42,063 bases of DNA from a virus. Position numbers and translations under genes: made by a program. Below the pieces are notes generated by a model. It had not been told where the DNA came from and ran no database searches. It saw only the letters and a program-made list of their open reading frames with translations. Shown piece after piece: positions 9,109 to 17,730 of the stretch. The stretch spans positions 1-42,063 of IMG/VR virus record IMGVR_UViG_3300036886_000258; one strand, 5' to 3'. Numbering within the stretch: position 1 is the first letter of the stretch; every line of letters starts with the position of its first letter.

Positions 9109-11229
9109 TTAATTTTTCTTTTTCTCTTTCAAACCATTAAATAACCACGCATTTGCTCCATAGGGATTTAATGGTGATGTGCTATTGGGTGAAATCATTG
9201 GCTTATTCTTAACATTGGTATCCCTAATGGTTTGTGTATTACCAGTTCTACTATTTAATCTCTTTCCAATCTCATTCATTTCATTGACAGTGATAATAGC
9301 ATTAAGCATTTTTTCTGTAATACCTTTACTTTGTTTGTAACGAGCCATATCAAAATTAAGTACATACAAACCAAGAGATAGTCCCATAATTGAATCATCA
9401 TGAAATGAACGTTTATGATCTGCAACACGATTACCGGGGACGGTAACAAAAGTTTTTAACTCGTTTAATAATCTAATTGAGTGAATTATAACGTCTTTTA
9501 AGTGAATTGATCTTTGTAATTCAAGAACTACTGAAGCACGGTTAGTGCCGATGAAGAATCCGGGTATCAAGTCTACGTTTATAACTGTTCCATCAGCCAT
9601 AGTTTTCTGACCTTTTTTAATATAGCCTTGTAATCTGTCTCTACTTGGTTTATGTGTTACTTCTGCATGATGAACATTTTCATATCCATATTCAAGTAAT
9701 TTTTCAACTGTTTGTACACCATAACCACCAGTGATATCAACTACAGCATAAGCATTATTATATGCTTTACCATATTGAAGTGCAATTTCAGCAAGCATTT
9801 GTGGAGTAACTTTACCATAATATTCAGCAACCTGTTCAACCCTGTGTCTTTTTATTTTATACTTTTTGGTTTTACCGTTTTTTGTAATAATTTTTTCTTC
9901 TATAACTTCCTTTGTTTTAAGCATATTCATAGTAGAATTATCTTCTCCGTGTCCGGGTGAGGCATCCAGTGCCATGATGTAATCTTCACCCACAATTGGG
10001 TCTTCCCAAATCCATACATTTTTATCAGTATATTCCTGACGAATTGGTGGTAACACTTCTTCGTCTTCAATACGTTTCAAATATTCTTCTGCAATGAAGT
10101 TGTCACCAGAACCAAGGAAAGAACATAAAAGTTCCTGTGCAATTTTACGCATATCTCCATTTGAACCATCAATTTGTTCTTGAAACCAAGGAGAACTTGC
10201 TTCCCAGCCATCATCCATCATTTGGATTCTCTTTTTATTGTCCCAACCTTCATCAACTATTTTAATTTCATTTTCTTTGCCTTTATTCTTTAACCACACA
10301 AGACCTTTATTATATCTTGGGTCGTTATACCACCAAATTTCAACTGCAGTAAAACCATTTTTACCTTTTCCTTCCTCATTTAATTCTCGTGCACCCATAA
10401 AATGTTTGTAGAATACTGCATCAAGACCTGAAGGAGTTGAAACCATGATTGCACCACCACCAGTACCCAGAGTAGGTCTTGCAGCAGTCCAGAACTTATC
10501 ACCTTTTTCTGTCCATGCAGTTTCATCCCAAAAAATCAATGTTGGTGTCATACCACGAAGACCTTTAGAAGAGAAAGCACCTATTCTTGAATTATTGTCA
10601 TAAATTTTATCTTTCTGAGTGTCTTTAAGATTTTTTATACTCTCTCTACCAGTTTTTGGTCTTAACCATTTAGGACAACCTTCTATGAATAAAACAACAT
10701 CACTCATGATTTCATCACGTGCTGTTTCAAGTTTGTCAGCAACAATAGCAACTTGCCTGTTTGAATTGAACATTACATACCATGCAATATAAGCACAAGT
10801 GGTTGTTGAAACACCTGCCTGACGATATTTGTTAGCCACAACAAAACGATTCTCCATATAGGTATGTATCAATTCTTTCTGAAAATCAAACAACTTAAAG
10901 GGCACTATCAAACCAGCAGTACCTTGTGTTAAGTCGAAGACCGTAAGATATGTTTCAATAAAATAAAATGGACTCATACCACAACGAACAACTTCCTCTT
11001 CTTGTTCTACTTTAGTTAATTCAGATGCTTTCTTAACAACGCCAGATTTTGTAACAATAATTGGTTCAGCAGTACCGCCTTTCTTTCTAAGGTCAGCAGC
11101 AAATTTTCTGATTTCTTCTTTTTGTTTTTCTCGATTTAAGTCAAGAGGGATTAACGGTACGTGTTCGGGAAACAGATCGTCATTATCATTTTGAATAATA
11201 TTATCGGGATTGATATCTTTAACACTCAT
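9109..11229 (-). CDS. terL: Terminase large subunit (T4 gp17-like packaging motor)
   Basis: A 706-aa DNA-packaging ATPase and nuclease. The ATPase domain has a deviant Walker A around residue 133 (NKYRQAGVSTTT) and a Walker B plus catalytic Glu around 230 (PTLIFWDETAW). The coupling segment MVSTPSG lies downstream of it. The RNase H-like nuclease domain shows acidic clusters at about 418 (IMALDASPGHG), 495 (AVVDITGGYG) and 607 (FHDDSIMGLSLG). Length and order match T4-type terminases, which package by headful. The long N-terminal extension (about 80 residues, charged) is not assigned. A GTATTTATT motif lies 13 nt before the ATG. Confidence 0.95.
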   Translation of the reverse strand: MSVKDINPDNIIQNDNDDLFPEHVPLIPLDLNREKQKEEIRKFAADLRKKGGTAEPIIVTKSGVVKKASELTKVEQEEEVVRCGMSPFYFIETYLTVFDLTQGTAGLIVPFKLFDFQKELIHTYMENRFVVANKYRQAGVSTTTCAYIAWYVMFNSNRQVAIVADKLETARDEIMSDVVLFIEGCPKWLRPKTGRESIKNLKDTQKDKIYDNNSRIGAFSSKGLRGMTPTLIFWDETAWTEKGDKFWTAARPTLGTGGGAIMVSTPSGLDAVFYKHFMGARELNEEGKGKNGFTAVEIWWYNDPRYNKGLVWLKNKGKENEIKIVDEGWDNKKRIQMMDDGWEASSPWFQEQIDGSNGDMRKIAQELLCSFLGSGDNFIAEEYLKRIEDEEVLPPIRQEYTDKNVWIWEDPIVGEDYIMALDASPGHGEDNSTMNMLKTKEVIEEKIITKNGKTKKYKIKRHRVEQVAEYYGKVTPQMLAEIALQYGKAYNNAYAVVDITGGYGVQTVEKLLEYGYENVHHAEVTHKPSRDRLQGYIKKGQKTMADGTVINVDLIPGFFIGTNRASVVLELQRSIHLKDVIIHSIRLLNELKTFVTVPGNRVADHKRSFHDDSIMGLSLGLYVLNFDMARYKQSKGITEKMLNAIITVNEMNEIGKRLNSRTGNTQTIRDTNVKNKPMISPNSTSPLNPYGANAWLFNGLKEKKKN

Positions 11230-11242
11230 TATAAATTTTTAT

Positions 11243-11251
11243 AATAAATAC
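11243..11251 (-). promoter_or_regulatory. Phage promoter motif GTATTTATT
   Basis: Sense GTATTTATTATAAAA, ending 13 nt before the terminase ATG. A second copy at 11424-11432 lies upstream, so the RNA between them could be made separately or read through. Confidence 0.6.
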
Positions 11252-11253
11252 TC

Positions 11254-11420
11254 TCCCAGCATAAAATCGCAAAACCCAATAGCAATCTGGTGCTATCGGG
11301 TTTCGATTTCCTTCTTCCACATGGTAAGATGAACTCTTTTATTTAAAAACCGCAGGGCAAGGCAATAATCTTGTACTGTCGTGCCCCGAAACCCCTTCTT
11401 CCGAATCTGGTAAGATGGGC
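11254..11420 (-). ncRNA. Structured non-coding leader or small RNA with two repeat units
   Basis: About 200 nt without an ORF separate two leftward genes and follow a promoter motif at 11424-11432. The region contains two copies of a unit, written on the + strand as CCTTCTTCC, a 3-5 nt spacer, then TGGTAAGATG, at 11310-11331 and 11394-11417. A 13-bp hairpin has arms at 11272-11284 and 11291-11303 with a 6-nt loop, and a GGGCA/TGCCC stem lies between the units. There is no strong U-run, so it may be a terminase leader rather than a terminated RNA. Function is unknown. Confidence 0.5.
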
Positions 11421-11423
11421 AAT

Positions 11424-11432
11424 TATAAATAC
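11424..11432 (-). promoter_or_regulatory. Phage promoter motif GTATTTATA before a non-coding region
   Basis: Sense GTATTTATAATTGCC. No start codon follows at the usual distance. Downstream lie the repeat units and the 13-bp hairpin. Its position before non-coding sequence favours a promoter over a translation signal. Confidence 0.5.
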
Positions 11433-11433
11433 G

Positions 11434-11919
11434 TTAAAACTTTATAGAAGACGTTTCTATAAATTCATTATTTTTTAAAATGATTTTTCTTGAATTAAGT
11501 AAATCTTTCACTTTAGCTAATGTCATGCCATAATGAAACACCAATAAAGGTACGTCAGCATTTTCTTCAGTGAACATATTGTCGTAATCACTTGAAGGAT
11601 TACCATCAGCGTCTTTCTTTTCAACTTCATACGCAAGCGCATGTATTGTGTGATAACCATGCATGTATGGTCTTGTTGTATCTTCATGCAAACAGAATAA
11701 ATCAAATGATTTAGTCTTTAAATTAAAAACAGCATTTATATAATCTTCTGTTGGTGGCATTGCATTATTACAAGCTGGCTCTAAATCCCAACACCAACTC
11801 TCCATGTCAATGTTTGTTTCATCAATGGAAAATATAAATTCATATAAGCCTTCATCTTTCGAATTGTACCCAATCTTAAGTACATAAATCAACCTCAACT
11901 TGCTATCTTCATATTCCAT
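11434..11919 (-). CDS. Hypothetical protein (161 aa)
   Basis: A 161-aa soluble protein beginning MEYEDSKLRLIYVLKIGYN. A beta-rich N-terminal half contains aromatic and acidic residues (ESWCWDLEPAC). No signal peptide, membrane segment or recognised motif is visible. It sits in the virion block between terminase and a membrane protein gene. The ATG is supported by a GTATTTATA motif 14 nt upstream. Function cannot be assigned. Confidence 0.65.
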   Translation of the reverse strand: MEYEDSKLRLIYVLKIGYNSKDEGLYEFIFSIDETNIDMESWCWDLEPACNNAMPPTEDYINAVFNLKTKSFDLFCLHEDTTRPYMHGYHTIHALAYEVEKKDADGNPSSDYDNMFTEENADVPLLVFHYGMTLAKVKDLLNSRKIILKNNEFIETSSIKF

Positions 11920-11933
11920 GATCAGATGTTTTT

Positions 11934-11942
11934 TATAAATAC
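11934..11942 (-). promoter_or_regulatory. Phage promoter motif GTATTTATA
   Basis: Sense GTATTTATAAAAAAC, ending 14 nt before the ATG of the 161-aa gene. Confidence 0.6.
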
Positions 11943-11973
11943 ACCCCTGAAAAAAAAAGCCACTTTATGTAGC

Positions 11974-12396
11974 TTAAAATTTATCGAGATTTAATCCAGT
12001 AACTTTTTTTATTTCTTCATGTAGTATGGTTATACACATATCGAATTGTCTTAATTTTTTATTTTCTTTATTTTTAATAATTAAATATGCAATTTGAAAC
12101 AAAACTCCCAGACCAATTGAAACGTAAACCAAAGTACTGTATTTCATCCAAAGTAATGCCATGAATAACATGATATAACTTTCATAATGAAGAGTTTGTT
12201 TCCAAGAACCCATTACAAGCAACACATCGTCTTTGTACGTTTTTAAAAGTCTTCTGTATTCAATCCAGTCGCAATCAGAATTATCTTCTTTCGTGCCCTG
12301 CACCTTAAGAAAGATTTCATCTTCTTTTTTCTTTGACCCGCCTATATATGTTCTGCGGTATTTGTTTTCGACTATCTCTACTTCTATATCAAACAT
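11974..12396 (-). CDS. Small membrane protein, hypothetical (140 aa)
   Basis: Two adjacent hydrophobic segments at about residues 74-110 (SYIMLFMALLWM and YVSIGLGVLFQIAYLII) are flanked by charged regions, which suggests a helical hairpin in the inner membrane with both ends on the same side. The N-terminus MFDIEVEIVENKYRRTYIGG is polar. The layout would fit an accessory lysis or superinfection protein, but nothing specific supports either. No GTATTTATA motif is visible, and it may be read from the upstream 905-aa gene or a promoter not recognised here. Confidence 0.6.
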   Translation of the reverse strand: MFDIEVEIVENKYRRTYIGGSKKKEDEIFLKVQGTKEDNSDCDWIEYRRLLKTYKDDVLLVMGSWKQTLHYESYIMLFMALLWMKYSTLVYVSIGLGVLFQIAYLIIKNKENKKLRQFDMCITILHEEIKKVTGLNLDKF

Positions 12397-12442
12397 AATT
12401 AATATTTTGTTACTTATACGGAAATTATTTTATAAAGGTTAC

Positions 12443-12468
12443 AAAAAAAACCCGAATTTCTTCGGGTT
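12443..12468 (-). terminator. Rho-independent terminator after the 905-aa gene
   Basis: Read leftward, AACCCGAA and TTCGGGTT form an 8-bp stem with a 4-nt loop, followed by a run of eight U. It lies about 30 nt past the stop of the 905-aa gene. Confidence 0.8.
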
Positions 12469-12497
12469 CTTTATATTAATCTTATTTGTGTCATTTA

Positions 12498-15215
12498 TTA
12501 AACTCCACCCATTGCTGTGTGTCCCATCGTGCCACCACTTCCAAAACTACTCTTGGTTGCTGCACTCTTAAGTGTTTCTGGTGCAAATAACAATGTTCCA
12601 TCAGGATTTGTTCTTAAAGTACCACCATTATTTTCAACATATTGCTTAAGAAGATCATATTTTACATTTATTGGTGCTTTTTGTGCTGCTCTTGCAATTG
12701 CTCCCATTTGTGGGTTAGTTAAAATCAATCTGAACGCTTCATTAAAAAGATCGAAAACTCCTTTTTGATCATTTGGGTCTAATTTAGTGAATTTTTCTTT
12801 TACACTAAACCCAAATATTTCATTTAGATTTTCCTTTTTTTTTAAAGCAACGGCTTCAAACAATTTAAACTGGTTGTCAATAACTGCGTCAAGTTTTACT
12901 AATGTAGGAGATTTTTTACCTTCATTCAAACTTGGTTTTCTTATGCCAGCATGTTCTTCAAGACGTGCACGAATATACTTTCTGAGTTTCTGTTCTGATT
13001 CACTCATTTGTACACTTTCGTTTTCAATACCTTTTTTGAAACGTTTTGCAAGTGCTTTTTTTGCAGGAGTACAACTTGGTTTTGTCATTGGAGTGCAATC
13101 ACCTTTATGTTCAGGATTAACTGCTTTCTGAATCCATTTGTCGTCACCTTCTTTAAGATATGCATTAACGCCTTCAGCTATTTGTTTGATTAATCTTTTT
13201 TTAGCTTCATTCATGTTAAGCGTAACAGTCTTATCTGGTTCAATTTTAATTTCAACGCCAGCACCTTCAGGTTTAACAACGCCACCGCCCAATGTTTGAG
13301 CATCTGGAGCAAAACTAAAACTTGGTTTTGCTTCTGGTTCTGGAGCTACATTATCAGCACCTACTTCTGGAGTTTCTTCACCAGTTTCAATTGCAGGAGT
13401 TTCTTCACCAGTTTCTGGTGTAGCTACTTCTGTATTATCTGTTTCGGGTTCGTCAGTTTCTGGTTCATCTTCTTCCTTTAATATATTTGGTTGTGCCTGA
13501 ACTTGATCAACTGGCATTGTACCTTCTGATTTAAATTTACTTAAGTCAAGAGCACCCTTAGAACCTCTAAGTTGATTTGACATTATTTGTGCAAGACTTC
13601 TTACATCAATTGCAGGTTGACCAGCTTTTGCAGCACCAGCATTTGCAGCAGCGATTTGCTTACCTAAGTCAGCAGCCATTGCTTCAAGTTTACCTAATGC
13701 AGCATTTTTACCTTTTATACCTGATCTAACATCCTGTGCCTGACTACCTGCCTGATATGCTTGTTTAGCAGTATCAACAGCATTTCCAACGCCAGTCTTA
13801 ACTGCGTTATAAGCACCACTTGCAGCATTACCAATACCTTGTGCAGCACTCTTAACACCACCAGCAACACCTTTAGCAGCACCAGCAATACCTTTGCCAA
13901 TTCCACCAAGAGCAGCTTTACCTAAACCAGCTAAACCACCGCCCCATGATTCTTTAAGCTGAGTCATTGCATCTTCTTCACTTGATTCATTCATTGAATC
14001 AACCTGTGGTTGCATTTTTTCAGCATAGTCATCACGACCATAATCTGATTTCAATTTATCAAGAACTTCAGGAGCTAATTTTATAATTAAACTAATTGTT
14101 TTTTCGTCACCATCATTCATACCTTCTTCACCTGCACCAACATAACCGTTTACAACATTTGCTTGTTCTTCACTTCCGCATTCCATGAATGCTTCTGGAC
14201 TTGAATAACCACGTGATTCAGCATATTTACCAAAACCACCGCATTCTGCGCACTGATCTTCTTCGATTCCAGCTTCTGGTTCTGCTTTTGGCTCACCCTG
14301 ATCTACACTTTGAGCCAAATCTTCAACTTCATCATCACCCACAACTTTAAGAATACCGTCAGCAATTTCTTTTCTGTCTTCGATATCCATATTTTTTAGT
14401 TTAGGTTTGTATGCTGCAATAATTGATTTCAAATTACCTGCAACAATATTATCTTCCATGTCAGTTTTTCTAACTTTTTCACCTAACTTACCGATCAATT
14501 TATCAACTTCTTCGTCACCAACAGGTACTTCTTCACCAGTTGCATCACCAGCAGGAGCAGCATCATCAGCAGGTGGGAGTTCTTCACTACCAGTTCCGTC
14601 ACCTTCAGGTGCAGGAGTTTCGTCACCAGTAGTAACATCAGTTTCTTCTCCACCAGCAGGAATAGGTTCTGCATTATCTGCAGGAGGTTCACCACCAGCA
14701 TCAGCAACAGGTTCTGCAGGAGCGTCCAAAGGAGCACCTGCTGTTTCAGGACTTTCAGGACCTATTTCTGGAGCAGCTTCTGCACTTGTAGCAGCTTCTA
14801 AATCACCCAATTTGCTTTCTGCATTGTCAATTTCTGCACCAGCTTTGTCTTCATTAAGTCTTTTCTTTTTACTACCGTTTTTGTCTACTTTTGTAAGACC
14901 TTCATTAATAGTACCAAAAATCATATTTCTTTGCTTTTCAGCTTCAGATAATTTAGAATATTGGAATTCTTTAATGTTCGACAAACCACCAATATATGCA
15001 AAATCAGCAATGTTAGGGTCTTGTTTAATACCAGCTTTCTTAATATAGTAGTTATGATTTTCTTTAACGATGCCATATGCTATACCGTCTGCTGCTCTTT
15101 TGTAGTCTATCAAAGTACCTAAATTACGGGTGTTATCCTTTAAGATTGGTTTATTTACTTCTGCCAATTCTTTTAGTCTTTGGTAAAATGCTTCTTCTGA
15201 TGCATGTCTTTTCAT
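12498..15215 (-). CDS. Large acidic head/scaffold-like protein with LxE sites (905 aa)
   Basis: This is not a family I can name. The N-terminal ~115 residues are mixed helical. A Glu/Asp/Pro/Ala/Gly-rich disordered region spans about 122-228. A Cys cluster (QCAECGG) lies near 320-350. A Gly/Ala-rich amphipathic helix region spans about 420-535 (LGKAALGGIGKGIAGAAKG), followed by another acidic PET-rich stretch and a Lys-rich C-terminal third. LxE tripeptides recur between segments (RLNE, QLKE, ILKE, YLKE, SLNE, NLNE). T4-type prohead proteases cut after (L/I)xE, so the chain may be processed inside the prohead. A scaffold or internal virion protein is inferred from composition, these sites and location near portal and terminase. 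Confidence 0.6.
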   Translation of the reverse strand: MKRHASEEAFYQRLKELAEVNKPILKDNTRNLGTLIDYKRAADGIAYGIVKENHNYYIKKAGIKQDPNIADFAYIGGLSNIKEFQYSKLSEAEKQRNMIFGTINEGLTKVDKNGSKKKRLNEDKAGAEIDNAESKLGDLEAATSAEAAPEIGPESPETAGAPLDAPAEPVADAGGEPPADNAEPIPAGGEETDVTTGDETPAPEGDGTGSEELPPADDAAPAGDATGEEVPVGDEEVDKLIGKLGEKVRKTDMEDNIVAGNLKSIIAAYKPKLKNMDIEDRKEIADGILKVVGDDEVEDLAQSVDQGEPKAEPEAGIEEDQCAECGGFGKYAESRGYSSPEAFMECGSEEQANVVNGYVGAGEEGMNDGDEKTISLIIKLAPEVLDKLKSDYGRDDYAEKMQPQVDSMNESSEEDAMTQLKESWGGGLAGLGKAALGGIGKGIAGAAKGVAGGVKSAAQGIGNAASGAYNAVKTGVGNAVDTAKQAYQAGSQAQDVRSGIKGKNAALGKLEAMAADLGKQIAAANAGAAKAGQPAIDVRSLAQIMSNQLRGSKGALDLSKFKSEGTMPVDQVQAQPNILKEEDEPETDEPETDNTEVATPETGEETPAIETGEETPEVGADNVAPEPEAKPSFSFAPDAQTLGGGVVKPEGAGVEIKIEPDKTVTLNMNEAKKRLIKQIAEGVNAYLKEGDDKWIQKAVNPEHKGDCTPMTKPSCTPAKKALAKRFKKGIENESVQMSESEQKLRKYIRARLEEHAGIRKPSLNEGKKSPTLVKLDAVIDNQFKLFEAVALKKKENLNEIFGFSVKEKFTKLDPNDQKGVFDLFNEAFRLILTNPQMGAIARAAQKAPINVKYDLLKQYVENNGGTLRTNPDGTLLFAPETLKSAATKSSFGSGGTMGHTAMGGV

Positions 15216-15259
15216 GTGAATATTTTTAAAATGTGTATTATTTAACTTTATATTTTTTT

Positions 15260-15268
15260 TATAAATAC
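15260..15268 (-). promoter_or_regulatory. Phage promoter motif GTATTTATA
   Basis: Sense GTATTTATAAAAAAAA, ending 44 nt before the ATG of the 905-aa gene. This is the longest leader seen for this motif. Confidence 0.5.
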
Positions 15269-15292
15269 TTTATTATGACCAAAAAAATACTA

Positions 15293-15544
15293 TTAGAGTA
15301 TTAATTCGTGCTTTTCGTTGATTATTTTGTTCTTAATTAGCATTTCTATAACTCTGGGAGTTAGTAGGTTTTTTCTACGATAATTCTCAATAATTGATAG
15401 ATTTGCTTTTTCACGAGAAATGTTTTCATTTAAAAACCTCACGTTTTTATGCAAATCTTCCACAATGTCGTAAAAAATCTTTTCGGATTTTTTCATTTCG
15501 ACATACTCAAGTAACTGTGCTTCTGTTAAAATATATCTGTTCAT
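15293..15544 (-). CDS. Small hypothetical helical protein (83 aa)
   Basis: An 83-aa charged, helix-rich protein beginning MNRYILTEAQLLEYVEMKK. Its ATG overlaps the TGA of the preceding nucleotidyltransferase-like gene by 4 nt, so the two are translationally coupled. The N-terminal ILTEAQL segment resembles short leaders of other head-associated phage proteins, but no clear LxE processing site follows at the usual place. Function is unknown. Confidence 0.6.
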   Translation of the reverse strand: MNRYILTEAQLLEYVEMKKSEKIFYDIVEDLHKNVRFLNENISREKANLSIIENYRRKNLLTPRVIEMLIKNKIINEKHELIL

Positions 15545-16353
15545 GCTAAAAATTCATTTAAACTTAATTCCTTAGTTAAATAGTCGTTTTTAAATTCAAC
15601 CATTTTTTCAAGATAGCCAGTGTTTCTTAATACTTTAAATACAAGATTTTCAGTTGAAAATTCACCACTGCTATCAAGTCCAGATTGTCTGTATTTTTTT
15701 ATTTTGTTTTTTAACTGTTCATGTTTCTTTAAGAAGTCATTCTTATTTTTATTAGTTTCAAGATCATCAATTGCATTCATAATGTCTGCGGATTTCAATT
15801 GAACATTAGCAGTATCAACGTTTACAATTTTTTTGGTTGGTTTTCTAATCCATTCGTCTTTAACCAACGAATATGTGCCAGATGAATGATGTGGTTCATT
15901 TGCGTCTTGGAAATACGTTTCAATATCATGACCCTTTACCTGTATTGGAAGATGATCTGCCCAAAGCTGTTTCTTCAACTTAAAAAAGTCGCCAACAAAT
16001 TCTTTATTTTCAGAAATCTGATTAAAATCCAATATGATATGTACATCCAAATCAGATTCATCATTATAATTATAGTTAGCCATACTGCCTGTCAACATAA
16101 TGTCATTGAATTTCAAATTTTCAACATCACTGAACTGAATAAACCTTTTTGCATTCAATAACAATATCTTTCTTACGTCTGGTTTCATTTTTTCTTCAGA
16201 CTCCCAAATAAGCGGACTAAGTGTATCATTAAATTTTATTGATGATACATCAACTGTGTCAGGTTCAACAACTTCTTTCAGTACATCTGAAATATTATTT
16301 CTTGACCAATATCTGCTTGACCAAAATCTTGGTTTCTTTTCTTCTTCAAACAT
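15541..16353 (-). CDS. Predicted nucleotidyltransferase-fold protein (270 aa)
   Basis: The segment LTGSMANYNYNDESDLDVHIIL (residues about 88-108, two overlapping motifs here: GSMAN and DESDLDVHI) matches the GS...DxD signature of the DNA polymerase beta-like nucleotidyltransferase superfamily. Its two Asp residues bind metal-NTP. The rest is helical, with a long charged coil near 190-225. Members of the superfamily add nucleotides to RNA, proteins or antibiotics, and the substrate cannot be told here. It is in a minus-strand run with the 95-aa and GP88-like genes, and both neighbours overlap or nearly touch it. The C-terminus ends SLNEFLA, a possible LxE site. Confidence 0.7.
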   Translation of the reverse strand: MFEEEKKPRFWSSRYWSRNNISDVLKEVVEPDTVDVSSIKFNDTLSPLIWESEEKMKPDVRKILLLNAKRFIQFSDVENLKFNDIMLTGSMANYNYNDESDLDVHIILDFNQISENKEFVGDFFKLKKQLWADHLPIQVKGHDIETYFQDANEPHHSSGTYSLVKDEWIRKPTKKIVNVDTANVQLKSADIMNAIDDLETNKNKNDFLKKHEQLKNKIKKYRQSGLDSSGEFSTENLVFKVLRNTGYLEKMVEFKNDYLTKELSLNEFLA

Positions 16354-16354
16354 A

Positions 16355-16642
16355 TTATTCTCTATCTAACATTTCACTTATTTGCTTAATGGCTTGAGTA
16401 AACTTCGGTTTTCTTTCTACCATTAATCTATATAATGTGTCAATCACATCATAATCTTGTTCATCAAACAACTGATCAATAACCGCTTTTAGTTTTTCCG
16501 CCTTTATTGCATAATCAGGATTGTTTTCTCCAAACTTATTAATATCATAACCCTTATCAAAGTCTTCTCTTAACTTAAACTTAGGGTCTAACTTTGCAAC
16601 CATTTCAAAGAGTTGTTTTTTTGTATTTTTAGAATTTGCCAT
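16355..16642 (-). CDS. Small protein with capsid-targeting-like N-terminus (95 aa)
   Basis: Residues 8-26 (KKQLFEMVAKLDPKFKLRE) are a version of the N-terminal sequence shared by seven proteins in this window, ending in LRE at residue 26. If cut there by an LxE-specific prohead protease, a ~69-residue acidic helical protein would remain (from DFDKGYDINKFGENN). The gene overlaps the GP88-like gene upstream by 14 nt and nearly touches the nucleotidyltransferase gene downstream. The inferred fate is packaging in the head and delivery with the DNA. Its function there is unknown. Confidence 0.7.
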   Translation of the reverse strand: MANSKNTKKQLFEMVAKLDPKFKLREDFDKGYDINKFGENNPDYAIKAEKLKAVIDQLFDEQDYDVIDTLYRLMVERKPKFTQAIKQISEMLDRE

Positions 16643-17657
16643 GCTTTATGTCTTTTATTGTCTTTCTATTTTTATATGATTGCTTTGCTTTTTCACCAGC
16701 TTGTTGTGCGCCATGCAATAATAATGCAAAATTACCATCATGTTTATATGCCATAGTATCATCAATATCAATTGGCAATCTTAAATTTATTGCTTCTTCA
16801 GGTGAATTAACAATAACTGAATGTTTTAAATCATGTTTACTAATCAATTCATCTTTTGTTCCGCCAACACTTGCAATTAATTTAAAATTCTGTGGTATTT
16901 CTTTCATTCTTTTAATCCAAAACGGCAATGACTTTGTGTATGCATAAAAAAGAATATCAGGTCTTTGTCTTGCAACCTCAAGCCAAGCATCAAAATACTC
17001 CAGCTTATAAAAGTCACCAGATTCATGTACTCTAAATACATCAATCTTACCATGTCCTTGTTCAAAATATTTCAATGATCTTAAAATAAGATCAACTTTA
17101 CCCTGCATGTCAAACTTATTTAAAAGGTCTAAGTTAGTCCAGCGCATCTTTTGTGCGTGAGGATACATTGCTTCTTCACTTGCACCATAACATCTTATAT
17201 CTCCAAAGTCCTGTACCATTAGTCCAGTTTCAGGGTCACGTTCCCTGTTTCTTGGGACTTTTGTTTTACAAATATTTGCAAAAGGACAAGTGTAACCAGC
17301 AGGTAATGATAAATATGGATGATCTAATTTATCATTAAACGGACTAATCGTCAAAACACAATCTTCTTTTTCATTGATCTTTTCTGTATTTCTAAGATGT
17401 GCATATGGGTCAAAGTCTTCTTTTTCACTTAACGCAATAAATTCCTTTAAATAATTAGCATCGTTTTCAATATTGCCTGAAAGTTTATTGTGTTCATTAA
17501 ACACTGCCGACAACTCTTCAAATAAACAATTTCCAACCTGTTCATTTAACTTCATAAGGTAGAACTTTTTATCATCAGATTCTCTTAAAGGAAAACGAAA
17601 AGAAGAATCCAAGTGATTAAATCGTTCATATAATAATTGCTTATTATTTTTTACCAT
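16629..17657 (-). CDS. GP88-like protein with capsid-targeting-like N-terminus (342 aa)
   Basis: The core has the LSLPAGYTCPFANICKTK signature (Cys near 119-125) and a further Cys in IRCYGAS near 155, as in the phage GP88 family. The Cys pattern suggests a metal or Fe-S site. The downstream part (FRVHESGDFYKLEYFDAWLE, then SVGGTKDE) looks like an alpha/beta barrel, reminiscent of radical-SAM-like folds, though this is inference. Its N-terminus is a divergent form of the shared leader (KQLLYERFNHLDSSFRFPLRE) with LRE at residues 24-26. It may therefore be an enzyme packaged and injected with DNA. A GTATTTATA motif ends 14 nt before the ATG. Confidence 0.65.
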   Translation of the reverse strand: MVKNNKQLLYERFNHLDSSFRFPLRESDDKKFYLMKLNEQVGNCLFEELSAVFNEHNKLSGNIENDANYLKEFIALSEKEDFDPYAHLRNTEKINEKEDCVLTISPFNDKLDHPYLSLPAGYTCPFANICKTKVPRNRERDPETGLMVQDFGDIRCYGASEEAMYPHAQKMRWTNLDLLNKFDMQGKVDLILRSLKYFEQGHGKIDVFRVHESGDFYKLEYFDAWLEVARQRPDILFYAYTKSLPFWIKRMKEIPQNFKLIASVGGTKDELISKHDLKHSVIVNSPEEAINLRLPIDIDDTMAYKHDGNFALLLHGAQQAGEKAKQSYKNRKTIKDIKHGKF

Positions 17658-17671
17658 CAGATAACATTTTC

Positions 17672-17680
17672 TATAAATAC
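17672..17680 (-). promoter_or_regulatory. Phage promoter motif GTATTTATA
   Basis: Sense GTATTTATAGAAAAT, ending 14 nt before the ATG of the GP88-like gene. It diverges from the motif at 17705-17713. Confidence 0.65.
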
Positions 17681-17704
17681 AAAACTATTAATTAAAATGC
17701 CGTA

Positions 17705-17713
17705 GTATTTATT
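17705..17713 (+). promoter_or_regulatory. Phage promoter motif GTATTTATT
   Basis: GTATTTATTATAAAT ends 17 nt before the ATG at 17731, which supports that ATG over the TTG at 17722. Confidence 0.6.
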
Positions 17714-17730
17714 ATAAATTCTTGTACGAA

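Noticed and set aside
14407-15048. 213-aa open frame opposite the 905-aa gene
   Set aside because: Its Ser/Pro/Ala-rich sequence is the antisense image of the acidic low-complexity region. No promoter motif is present.
17722-17730. TTG start for the 704-aa structural protein
   Set aside because: The ATG at 17731 fits the promoter-motif spacing better and is the stronger start codon.
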